From the NCBI GenBank assembly GCA_921293015.1, contig OV121081.1:29391158-29455157 (forward strand): a stretch of 64,000 nt of DNA, written 5' to 3'. The position numbers were made by a program, and so were the translations under genes. Below, piece after piece: positions 1 through 12,700 of this stretch. Source of the stretch: Phorcus lineatus. Lineage: Eukaryota > Mollusca > Gastropoda > Trochida > Trochidae. Numbering within the stretch: the first letter of the stretch is position 1; every line of letters begins with the position of its first letter. The notes beneath the pieces were generated by a model. The model searched no databases, was not told where the DNA came from, and saw nothing but the letters and a program-made list of their open reading frames with translations.

Positions 1-560
1 AATCACATGAACTCTCCCTGCAGTCAGTAAGGTGAGATCAAATAACAAGAGAACTGACAGAAGTATCCCTGTGGTCAATATGGTGAGATCAAATTTAGAA
101 AATTGCCAGAACTCTCCCTGCAGTCAGTAAGGTGAACACAAATAACGAGAATTGCATGAACTCTCCATGCAGTCAGTAAGGTGAGATCAAATAACGAGAA
201 TTGCCAGAACTCTTCTGCAGTCAGTAAGGTGAGATCAAATAATGAGAATTGCATGAACTTTCCTGCAGTCAGTAAGGTGAAATCAAATAATGAGAATTGA
301 ATGAACTCTTCCTGCAGTCGGTGAGGTGAGATTAAATAATGAGAATTGCATGAACTCTCCATGCAGTCATTAAGGTGAGATCAAATAATGAGGATTGAAT
401 GAACTCTCCCTGCAGTCAGTAAGGTGAGATCAAATAACGAGAATTGTGTGAACTCTCCCTGCAGTCGGTGAGGTGAGATCAAATAATGAGAATTGCATGA
501 ACTTTCCTGCAGTCAGAACAACTGACAGAAGTCTCCCTGTGGTCACTGCTCACAATGCAG
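1..560 (+). repeat. Degenerate ~49-bp tandem array with donor-like motif
   Basis: About eleven imperfect copies of a unit of roughly 49 bp with the core ctgcagtcagtaaggtgaga. Almost every copy keeps aaggtgaga, a good match to a 5' splice donor. The array sits upstream of the first visible exon of gene 1 (733), so it is probably intronic. A short reading frame on the minus strand is open only because of the repetition and is not a gene. The array runs off the left edge of the window. Confidence 0.9.
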
Positions 561-732
561 TCTGTTAGGTGTAGGGTGAGATCAAACTAGTTGAACAGTT
601 CCTTTATTAAGGTTCTAGATTCATCTTCTTCGTTATAATTTATTTCTACATATCTTCATTTAAAAGTCTCCAAAAAATAGCACAGTTGATTATCTAAATT
701 GATTAAATAATGTTGATAATGTTTTATTACAG

Positions 733-3700
733 AGCAGTTCAACAGAAAGCTTTGAGGCAAAGAATTGTTCTCGAGCAGGATTTCAAGGCATAATGGACGC
801 CATCAAGGTGACAAGGGAGAGAATATCATTTGTGAGAGCAGGCATGCCGTATGAAGAACATGTACGCCATATAGAAGTGAGGAGAGCTTGTTCTTCTTTA
901 ATTGCTTCATTTTCATTGTTTAAAAAAATTGCCGTCACTGTCAAATTCTGTTTCATAAGTTAAAAAATCACTCTATTCATGAATATGCAGGTGAGTACCA
1001 CATTTATTTGCAATATTGGGTGAAATTTTGATGGCAAGTAGGACAATAATCTTTTAAAACATCTAATTCTCATAGCTTGTTAAATAGCAAACCCTTGTTT
1101 GTGTAATCATATGGAGAGTATTTCATTATTCTCTATTTAAAACCCAGAGATTGTCAAAGAACAAAGATGCCCCGCAGGAGACTGGGATGCAGGTGATGTC
1201 GCTGACAAACCTCTTCTTCATGATAATGTCAAGTAATGTGAAGGTGGACCCTGACCGCGAAACTGACCGAAGCAAGTCCATATCGCCACGCCCTTTTGCT
1301 ACATCCAGCCCTCTTGGAAAGGTGAAATTATACTTTCTTAATAACTATGCAGGTGTCAATGTTAAATTACATTTGAGGTTATATGTATGACTTCTGTATA
1401 ATATTTATTTAAGTATAAACAAATTTCAGGTGTTACCCTCCAGGTGTTAATATGGATTCTTGTTGAAAATCCAATCATACCTTCCGTAATATAAAGAAGA
1501 TGTCCTATTCAAAGGCAATAATGGATGGTTTTGTAGTAAATACAGATACACAGCTGCATTGTTACATGTCATAACTTGATGAACCTGGTGATGGAATAAT
1601 AGAATAAACCTCATTATGATTTCATCGTATTTAAGTTGATATGAATTTAGACTTTGCATTGTAAGCAATATGCGATAGCTTTCTGATAGGACGAGACAAG
1701 TTCACATGACCGGTATATATATTTCAATAAAGAGGAAAGTTGTGTTTTCATAAAATAACTTACAGTAAATGCAGATGACACCCTATATACTTTAAGGACG
1801 GAAATAATTTTCTTAGATATTACCAACGTACACAATTCCTTGTCCTAAGTCTCATTTCAATCTTGAGGGTTATATGGTTAATTAACCTGGCATCAATTCT
1901 GTTTATTTTCATATTTTTTAAACTTGCAAGCTTGCTGGTTATACAAGTTTAAATTACTTGTTTCAAACAGGTTATTTACGTGTAGACAAAGACAATATGA
2001 AATTTATTTCATAAGTAAACTTTTAGTCACTGAGGGAACGCACTATAACAAAATTGACAGAACTCTAGGCCAAAAATGAAACAATGTGACTGCTTAAACA
2101 GATTATATGAGTGAAGACCAGATGATTAGCTGACAACATGAAATGAAAATGCATTTATAGGAACTTCAATCATTTTTTTAACACAGTTTTTCATCATTAC
2201 TGTTGTTACTAAGTCAATCACTGGAAATGCCGTTTTAGGTCTTTGGTTGTAGTTCATGCAGATTTAATGGAAAGTTGAGGTGATTCAGACTGACTTAATA
2301 TGTATAAAAATGCATTGACACTTTATTAAACAAATGATTTTGAATGAATGGCAGATGTGCAGTTCCTTTTCCAAAGGGAAACATGTAATATGGTTAAACC
2401 TGTCTTACATAGGTCATGTATCAGAACAAAGGTTTTTCTTTTTTATATTTTGAAGCCAATGCGAGAAACTTCAGGTGTGCCACTGAGTGTGGGCTGGGAG
2501 GACCAGCTAGCCTCGGTTTCTGAATATATTTCATCCTCTGAAGCCTCTGGAAACATCGTTCTTAGGGTCAACAGTGAGGTCACGTAAGTAAATTTTTAAG
2601 AGGGGAAGTCAATATAGGTTCATAGAAGTGATTATAAAATAAAGCGAATGGTTGTGATATTGTGGGTTTTTTTTCAACATATCTCCCTGGACATTTATGC
2701 ACTTTGCACATTTGTCTTCATGACAATGTAGGGCCTTGCCGAAGAATTTCATCAGCCAAGCCTTTTGAAGTTGCCGAAGGTGTTCTTATTGATCGCTGAT
2801 CTAAATTGTTCAACGAGTCAGTATAGAAGGCTCCTGTTATTGTAGTTTTAGTCAAGATGGGACGTAACCTATGATTTTGATTGTTAAAAATTATCATCTG
2901 TATTCGTATCACTTGTGAAAATCAAAACAGCCACAAAATGAGAAAATATGTATACGCTTTAATTCAACTACTAGGAGACCTTTCATATCCCTGTTTTGGA
3001 TAACCGCCTAATGAGACTGGTGAATGCTTTGACAAAATAATTGAAGCATGACTCAAAGCCACGCCCAGTGTGTGACGTGTTAGTAGTCAGCTAAAACTCC
3101 AGCTCTTTGATTTTCTCTGTATTTATTCTTAGCTTATTCGACAGCCAAATAGAGGCAATGTTTTCATGGCATGGTTTCTTGCTTAAATTGGTATCAGGAT
3201 ACTAGTAATCATAAAAGGTTATCGGGATCAGCATTATAGATGTCGAAGAGCTCCGTGACAACTGGATTCGACTCTCTGGAATCGATCTTGTACACTTGAG
3301 GTTTGTGGCATCAACCTTGCAGACACCTTGGACATGTACAAGTGCTCATGAATTATGGTGCAAACACTTCCTGTGACCCTGCCTAAACTCAGCTGCCTAT
3401 TTTGCAAGCATATAATATTACGTGGCTTTTCTTCCTATTCACATTGGTCAAACATTTATGTATTTCTGTTCTGAATTCACTGCTCAGTTCAACAGGCATC
3501 AACGATGTCTTCAGGAGTGTATCAATACTCACTTCTATGAACTTATTGACTTCCCCTCATATCTTTTTCTTCATTTCTATTAAATGCAAATTTGTCAACC
3601 AAGCTATCAACATCTTATACTGCAAACTCATCTTATGTGATAAAAATGTCTGCAAGGAAGCTACCATATCAGTAGTTCTGCAAGTAGCAATAGATTGCAT

Positions 3701-6700
3701 TGATTTTGTTAACAATTTAACTGCTCTTGTCCCTACTTATGCCTCCCCCTGAAGTGTTGAGGGACATGTTGTTTTTGGATTCAAATGACATTTGAAGTTT
3801 TGACTTTTTTCGTGCAACAAAAACTTGAAAATTGTCCAGCAACCCGAGGGTAAAGTAAGTAGATTAAATAAGTGATATGATGAATGATCACTTTCTGTTT
3901 TTAAAGTGAAAGGAAGGAGAGACTTCGAAGAAATCATCTACAGTATCTCCGATGCATTCATGATGTTATCCTCTACATCAAACGCATGCAGACTAGGGAT
4001 CTCAGAAGTAAGGTAGGAGTTCCATTAGGTGTGTAACAGAAGTGATTGTAAGATCACCTTAACTAGGATTCGAACCCGGGAACTCTGGGTGAGAATCAGA
4101 CACTGTACTGATTCAGCCAAAAAGATATCCCTCAGGTTGAAGCCAGTGGAAATGCTTATATAAACAATATATATAATATATAATATGGCAGTCATGTATA
4201 ATTATATCGTGGAGAAGGAATACATTTGTCTGTTAATAAACTTTTATACTTCTTTTATTTTATCCCGAACGGTCTCTGATGTATCATCCAAAATGCAATA
4301 CCCCTGTCCAATCTTAAGATTGGACAGGGGTTATCAAATCATGCAAATAATATTCTTATTCATATATGAATTTTGTTGATGAAATGTGTTTTCAAATGAT
4401 TTAGGTATATACATTTCGCACCTGCATAGAAAATTCAACTTTATAACCAATAAAATATATAATAAAACATATGTTACAGACAGTGATACCAGACAAGTTT
4501 ATGTTGTATAAGCTGACTGTTATTTTGTCAGAATATCTAGTAGCTAACTAACTAAATAAATTTTTTTTAAAGTGAAAAGTTACATTGTTTATGATATTGT
4601 TGTAAGTTGAGTGTCCAAAATTTGTAATATGACGGCATAAGTGAACAGCTAGGACCTAACCTTGCCTCAATATTTTGATTTCAAACTTGGTCAATATTTA
4701 GCCTATTTTTGGAGAAATGTGGCCCCTGACTGCAGCCTAATGGTCACAAACAAAAACCTATTTTCATTATCCTCTAAATCAACAAAACCCTATAACGCTG
4801 AAATCTTGCGTACAGATGTACAGACAGACAGAAGGGATTACCCTAATTATGTCTCCTTCCAAAGGGTTGGGAAACAATGGTTTTGGCTGAGTTCCCATCA
4901 GCGTCTGTGTTGGCGTTCCCATTATGTTTCCGGAGCTTACCTCTGATATGACTTGACCAATTTTCTGAGATCTTCTGCAGAGATGTTGATGAACCAAAAC
5001 TCAAAGTTTATGATGTTTTATAGAAAAATGATTAAATTTGATTTGAGTTTGAAAAACCTGTAAGGAATTTTCAAAAAGAAAATTATGCTGTATGGGGGAG
5101 ACAACTGTTTTTACGAGTAAAAACACTTTCTAGTTAAACCTAATTATCTCTAATGAGGACAGTGTCCTGAAAAGTAATTATTTTTTCTCCTTCGAGAGAA
5201 CTAAAGACCTAAGGAGATTTAAAGCTTTTGTACTGACAATTATTTTGAGTTTGTGTTTGAATTCCAGACATGTGTGAAAATAACCCTATTTTTTTCTACT
5301 TTTTAGAATTTGTTAATAGAATTTTTCAATGTTTCAGACTCCCCTATCAAGGGAAAACCTCAGGGATTTATTAAAGTTGCCAACAGGAACAGACAAGGAT
5401 AGTCGTATAACACAAAAGTAAGCTTAGAGTACGTACAATTGGACAGGACAGGACACAAGGTTTCAACCTTGTACCATAAAATATATTTTCAAATAACTTA
5501 GTTCTCAAAGAGCCCAGAAAACTTTGGCCCAGTTAAGTCATCTCAAATAATCTATCCTCTTTGCTAATGGCTTTTTTTGGTATTTGTATTCTGTAAGTTT
5601 CAACATTGTTATAAATCAAAAAAAGCCATGACCTTTGTAGCTCATCTATTCTCACACCAGGTTACAAAATGTATACAAGATAGAAGACCTAACAGACTTT
5701 ACCTTCACAAACTGAGGTGTAAAAGAAAAAAAAATTCTCAATCCATAATATTATATTGCAATTTACACACATATTCAATAGTTTATCTAACAATATATGT
5801 GGCTGAATGGTATGGAATGCAGAAGAAATACAATTCTCACATATGATTTTGGAAGCTCTAAATGCTTATAAACGCTAATTAGAATACAGAGCTGACCAAA
5901 CTGGTACAGGTCAAGCAAGTGCCTAACATCACACAATAGGAAGTAATAATGCGCTCAAAACATTTCATTGCAATGGAAGTTATAGCAACTGGTCTAAAAT
6001 AGTTCATTTAGGTAGAATTTGTCTTCTTTGGTACTGGTACAATCATCGATCTTTTCCACATTTCCGGGATTACATTTCAATTGATGGAGAGTGTATATAT
6101 TTTCTCTTTTATTTGGTTCTTTTAATTTGTATAAGTGATAAGAATACAGATGATAATAAGCAATAATAAAAAGTATGCAAATCTTTTTCGAGTTAATGAA
6201 TTATTGTATTCTGCCAAAGTGTAGAGGATTAATGATGGTTAAAACAATTGAATTTTGAACTTAGGCGGTTTTCTCGGAACCACACCCGGAGAATGTCAAT
6301 GGACACGTCTCTGTCAGGCGACACATCATCAATGAGCCAGGATGGGGGCAGACTCTCAGTGTTTGGGTCGTCACGACGCAGGAGTCGCAATGCATCAGTG
6401 TTCGGGAACAATGGGGGTATGAGTGGAAGGTAGGCAGCGTTGTTATCAACAATTCACATAATTTTAAATAAGCTTTACAAATGAATGGCCTATTCATTCA
6501 TGCTTTGTTGCAGTTATTGTGGTTATGAAGTAAGGAAAACCCAAACATCAAAATTAACTATTGAAGATAATCATATGTGACTTCCTGACAACCACTTGGT
6601 GTTTTTTTGCAATACATAAACAAATATGTACTACTAATTCTAGTTTTGATAGTTGAAATAAAAGTCATGATAGAACATCCACATTAATTAACATCTTTGT

Positions 6701-9700
6701 GGATTATAAGAAAAGACAAATAAGCAATGTATTGTAATGCTGGGCAAAGGCTTTTCAGTCACTTAAAGCACAATGAGTATTTTTGATACTTAGTGTTATT
6801 TTAATAAATACAAGCTATTCTTTGTCAAACTGTCAAAGCTCAAACAACAAAATATGAATATATGCTACTTGTTTCAAGTGGATTAAGTGTGAATCATGTT
6901 TCAATGACGTTTTTAAAACAATTCCCTACAAAGTTATGTTTCCACAATAAATAGTATTTATGACGCCTGTTTTACTTTTCTGTATACACATTCCTTGAAT
7001 GTTTAAATTTAAATGTCTTAAATGAAGCATGGGGAATGTACCAACCTACGCAACAAAGCGATACACTCGATGATATTGTAGGAAGAAGTCTCGGATGTTG
7101 GAACGAGACTACCTGAGGGTGGACACTTGGGAGGATCTGCTGGCGTTAGACGACAAACTCCCGTCTGCAGGCTCTCCTGCAGCTATGACCCAGCACATCA
7201 TCTCCAAGACACTCAAGTGGTCCAGGTGAAGAGAATTGCCTGCAAGCAATGTCAACCATTCAACCTCACAGTAACAGGCATAAAATCAGACTCAAAACAT
7301 ATATGTTAAAGGTTTAATATTAGGGGTAAAAGGGTTAAGGACCATCTCTAGATTACTCTTTTCTCTGTTTCAATGGCTACATTTAGGACAATTTATCTGT
7401 CAGTAGATTGATCGATGCTGAATAATTTTGAAAGTCAAGGTTGTCTTTAAGCCTTTGTTACCATATCATTCTTGTAGATTTTAGCTGAATGCTGGCCAAA
7501 ATGATTGAAGGCAATTCTGAGGACCAAAATAACAAAAATAATAATAACACCAGACACATAATATTGAGTCCAGCCACCATTCTGAAAATTATTCTGTCAT
7601 GGAAAAATTATATACTCTGAGCTGAGTTGAGGTGATTTGAGTTTAAAAGCCATTGTCAAGAGTATTTCACTTGTATCATGGCTGCTAGTAATATTGCAGG
7701 GAAAAATAGCTATGTATAGTTTGTGGTGAAACCTGCAGGCATTGGCAGGAACTAGCGAACCATGGGTGGTACTGAGAGTATTTGCACCCAAACCTTACTG
7801 CTTGCAGAACAGTTCTCAGGACCTCTTGATCCGAAGCTGAAGCCAAAAGTTATATCTTTATAGATAATTCTTGAACCTGAAAACTAAGATGGAATCTGAA
7901 CAAATTCAGAGTGTAACACATGACTTGGATCAGACAAAACATAAGGGAGTGTTTCAAAGCTCTTTTCCCCACCAGCAAGAGAAGATCTCTCGAACTTAGG
8001 TGGAATTTTAAGCTCCACTCGTTCCAATGGCTCCCAACGCACGGAATCAACAATAAGATGGCTGGCTGTAGTATCTACCTCTGTCTTCTTTTCTTTTCTA
8101 TAAAAGATCTGTTGGATATTTAGTACACTACTGATTTTCAACAAGAAATTACAAAAGCCAAGCAGGATTTGTAGCCAAAAGACATCATGCTTTTGAAGAA
8201 ACCATAATAAAAGATGGATGATATATTATATGTTAGATATATACTATATTTGCATCATATAAGATTGCTTATTGTGCTGGAAAAGTAAACTGATGAATTT
8301 TCTCCAAAATAGCATAAGTATGAGCATTCCGATTTAATTTAATCTTTATGGTGACTAGGTATATTCCTTGAAAATTTGAACATTGTCATTATGTAAACAA
8401 ATGGGGCTTGCGATGCTTATTTTTTTTCATTTCACAATAGACATTTTGGATGTTATTCAGACGAATGAGCTGTGTGCCAGGAGATGTGGAGGAGCGAGAG
8501 AACAAGAAGGCACCCGTCTGGCAGCAGGTTGCCATGGAGAAAAACACCAGCATATTCACAGAGCCCAAGTATAGCTTCTTCATTGATTTATTCAATGCAA
8601 TTAAGCATATTCCTCATTTTCAGTTCTGTAGTTGATTAAGACAAAGACAACTATCATTTAGTTCATTCTTCAGATCAGAGTCAATTTTGAAAAGCAATCC
8701 CTTAAATACCCATCCTGCTACATCAGCGTATTTGTCTCCGCCCAGCTCCATCACCCTGATATCCTTTTACTTAAAACGCTTGTATAGCTATATATAGCGA
8801 GCCAATGAAATGACTTGCACTCAGCAATAGCGGCACCACCCGGATGAGAATTCAAACAAATGTCAATGTAGGCTATAGACACATAAATTTTGTTGTGCTT
8901 TTCAAAGAATTGTGTACAAATAAATACTACTTTCTCTTCAGGAAACAGAACAAACAGGAAAACTCACAGATGTTAGTGGAGCGGGTTCGACACAATATGG
9001 CCAAATTGAAACATAACCTGCAGCAACAAACCGAGTCAGAACTGCAGGGATTAGAGAGGTACACTGAAGTTTTGACATCATGTAACCAAAGACTGTCTGA
9101 TTTTCAAAAAAAGCTCAAGCATTCCATGATGCACTGTTGTCTTTTAAGAGCATGTCTCCCTTAATAGTATTATATTATATATAGTATCTTAACCCTTAAG
9201 ATGCGGGTCCCGGAATATTCCGGGATGAAATTAGCTTTGCCCGCAAGTCCCCTTAGCGGGATGCGAGTAGCACACTCTATTTTTCTCACGCTAACTAATT
9301 ATGACCGCGGGTCTCGGTAGCGGAGCCCGGAAATTTATTGCCTAGCAGTAGTCTCAGTTCAACGCTTGTATTTTCGTTCCGGCTCTCGCTAAGCAACCGT
9401 GTTTTGTTTCGTTGGTGTTCTAAATAATGCGCGAACATGCTCCGAAAGTTATGAGAGTATAATGTTTATCGTACCGAAAATAAGCGTTAAAATCACTCAA
9501 TTTTCCCCCACTCCCCGCCGCACGTGCTAATAGCCTGTGGGCACTTTCTCCCCGCTCGCACGAGCTTACCGTCCCGCGCGTGCTATCGTTTGCTTACAAG
9601 CCTGCACTCACACCAAACGTACAACCTTATATCGCACGCCCTATGCTCTGAACATTTGGGCGGATTTCAATACCGTTTGGATCATTTGAAAGAGCAGAAA

Positions 9701-12700
9701 ATTGTCTTCAATTCAATATAAAATACATAACTACACTACCTGATATGAAGATACAGCATGTGCCGCAAAAAAGGTGATTTTTACATATTTTTAGTTTTAC
9801 ACCATTTTGTCACACCAATTTTTACATGATGTGCTCAACGTATTTTGACAATTTTTATATCATAAGATAGAGAGAAAGATTGTCTTTCTTTCCATGTAAA
9901 ATGTGTACATGCGCATAAAGACACAGCAAGCGCCGCACAAAAAGCTAATTTCTCGATTCAAATCATGTAAACTGAACGGCGATTTTGACATGTGCCTTTC
10001 TTTCGCTCATATCTTCTCAACAGCTAGGCGTATTTTGAAATTGATTACCTCGTGATAAAGAAGGAATAATTGTCTTCGATTTGATATAAAAAAATTATAT
10101 ACACCATATAGAATAAAGATACAGCAAGTTCCGCAAAATTGTGACTTTTGTTTATTCTTTACGTTTTTACCATTTTCTCGCACTTTATATCACATAAAGT
10201 TCTCGGTAAATTTTGCAATTTCATATATCAAAATATAGAGAAAAGGATGATCTTTATTGCAATATAAAATTGGTATGTACAAGAAAATCAGAAAGGACCC
10301 GGCGCGCATCGCACAAACAGGCAATTTCTCTATTCATATTTTGTTGACCGAGAAGCGATTTATTTTCAACTGCTTTTTACACTTCCTATCCATTTAACGG
10401 CAGAGCGCATTATCAACATTTTTATATCACAATAAAGAGGAAAGGATCGTCTTCAATTCTATATAAAATTTGCAAATTACAACTAGACAATAAAGGAGCG
10501 GTTAGTGATGTCGCAATTATCAAAATCTGTTCTAAAATACCCGAGGGTACCATCTTTGCAAACTTTATATATTCCAAACCAAGTGGTACATATTTATTAT
10601 TTTCATATCATCGTAAAGCAGAAATAAATACCTTCATTTTCATGTGTAAGTTGCCCATATTTGAATCAAAATAAAACGTGTGGAAACGATGAGACATATG
10701 TTGCGGTAAGGCGATTATCAAAGACTTTATTACTAGCTATACCCACGTTTCGTTGGTAATAACTTCTAATTACAGTGCAAAAGATTGTTATGATTTATTT
10801 CTTCGTAAAGAAGAATAAATTGCCTTCAATTCCATATATAATTTGCATGTATACAAAGCGAATAACATGATTTATAAAGTTGGAAATAAAGACAATTTAT
10901 ATTGAGTGTGAGTGTATGTTTTAACGGGGATATCCCGCCTGCACGCGCTGAGCGCGTGCGTTTGCCCGGGGCTATTAGCTTAGTAATATTACTGTGGGGG
11001 TCAGAACGTTATCGGGATTTATCATTACCCTGTTTTCGTAATTTATATCTTTCGTTTAGGATGGCGTATCGTAATAAAATTTATCGTGAAATATAGAGCA
11101 AGAAATTAGCTTCAATTCCGTATATAATTTGCATGTGTGCACTCAGTGATTAAATGATTTTATAATGTTTGAAATGAAGACAATTTTTAAAATTTAGTAA
11201 AATTCGTTCCAGACATATTATAAAAATAATTTTTATATCGATGTGAAGAGGAACAATTCATCTTTAGTTTCGTTTTGATTTCGCGCATGCGCTCTTGGAA
11301 TTTATTGAGTTATGGCGCCCGAATTGAAAACAAGTTTACTTCAGTTGTAGAAACCGTTCCAGGCGTGATAGAAATTTCATTCAAAGTGTCAAGTAAGTAT
11401 CATCCATTTGTAACACGGGATTCGCCGACTAGCTTTGTATAAAACGACGATAACGTCCGTATTCCGCCATGTAAACACACCATATGTTGTTTAAACGGTC
11501 GCATCTGGCGGCGCTGGAAAATTCGGCCACAGGGGCTAATTGCGTTATTACCGTAGCGAGGCGAGTGCTGGAAAATTCAGCCACGGGGGCAAAACTGGTG
11601 AAAATAATATTCAGCAACGGAAGGGTTAATATAGAGGCAAAAACATGTGACTATAGAAAGAGGAATTTGACTGGTTTTTGTATCAGCTCTGTGGAAGGGC
11701 AGTAGAGTGTTGAGTTTTATAGAGCAAAGGATATCAAGTTCGTGTACCACCATGTCAGCTGTGAAAATTTAAACTTTGGATAATTATGTGCTTCGTAAAG
11801 CTTTGCGAGAGACTTAATGTTTTCAGTTCCCTCCGTGGTTCTGTGGCTCTGTAATTCCGTAATTATTTACCCCTGCCTTACAGCGTAAATAGAGGATATT
11901 TGACATTTCTTGTCGAATACCATGGATATCTCATCGAGTGAAGTAGAAATTAATATTTTCACGAGTGGCGTAGCCACGAGTTTAAATATATGATTTTCTA
12001 CTTCACGAGATGAGATATCCATGGTATTCGACGAGAAATGTCAAATGTTCTATTTATTATGTTTCCAAAAACCCGTAAATGACCCTAACTATATGAATGG
12101 AGAAGCTAAACAGCTTAGCTAGAGCATGACGTCATTCAATTGTTTCATGACGTCACAGACAACGTCATATGATTGTTGCATCATTTTACAGAGTAGAATA
12201 CCATTTCTATTTCACTCAGTGAAAATACGGGTTTTATTTTCACCGATAAATGGCATATTTCACCATTCGAAATATAATGAGTGGGGGTATATAGTGTTCA
12301 TTCTGTCACAAATCTTTGTACGGAGCATATCTTTTAAACTATACATGCTATCTGCACCAAACTTCATACACTTATCAACCATGATCCCTAGATGTGCCTT
12401 TTGAGGGTTAGACCAACAAAGGATTTTCATTTTTTGCAGTTTCCATGGAAACATTACTAAAACAATGACTCTATGACAAAGTGCTTTTTCCTGAGCATAT
12501 GTCCAAAACTATACATGCTACCTTCACCAAACTTCATACCTTATAAACCATGATCCCTAGATGTGCCTTTTGAGAGTAAGACCAACAAATGATTTTCATT
12601 TTTTGCAGTCTCCATGGAAACATTACTAAAACAATGACTCTTTGACAAAGTGCTTTTTCCTGAGCATATGTCCAAAACTATACATGCTATCTTCACCAAA

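Larger units (their letters stand above)
9193..11625. mobile_element. Putative piggyBac-type non-autonomous element, 2.4 kb
   Basis: The element starts ccctt directly after ttaa (9189-9192) and ends aaggg directly before ttaa (11626-11629). TTAA target duplications with CCC/GGG termini are the hallmark of the piggyBac superfamily. The two ends share the pattern CCCTTnnGnTGC in inverted orientation. Near the left end is the palindrome cccggaatattccggg. Local base composition is more CpG- and GC-rich near both ends than in the flanks. No transposase frame is visible, so it would need a helper. It occupies most of the intron between exons 9 and 10 of gene 1. Confidence 0.65.

Noticed and set aside
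1-560. CRISPR-like direct repeats
   Set aside because: The units are contiguous and diverged with no unique spacers, and the DNA is eukaryotic; it is a minisatellite.
4040-4125. Functional tRNA-Glu gene
   Set aside because: Only the B box and part of the anticodon arm fit; the acceptor stem does not pair.
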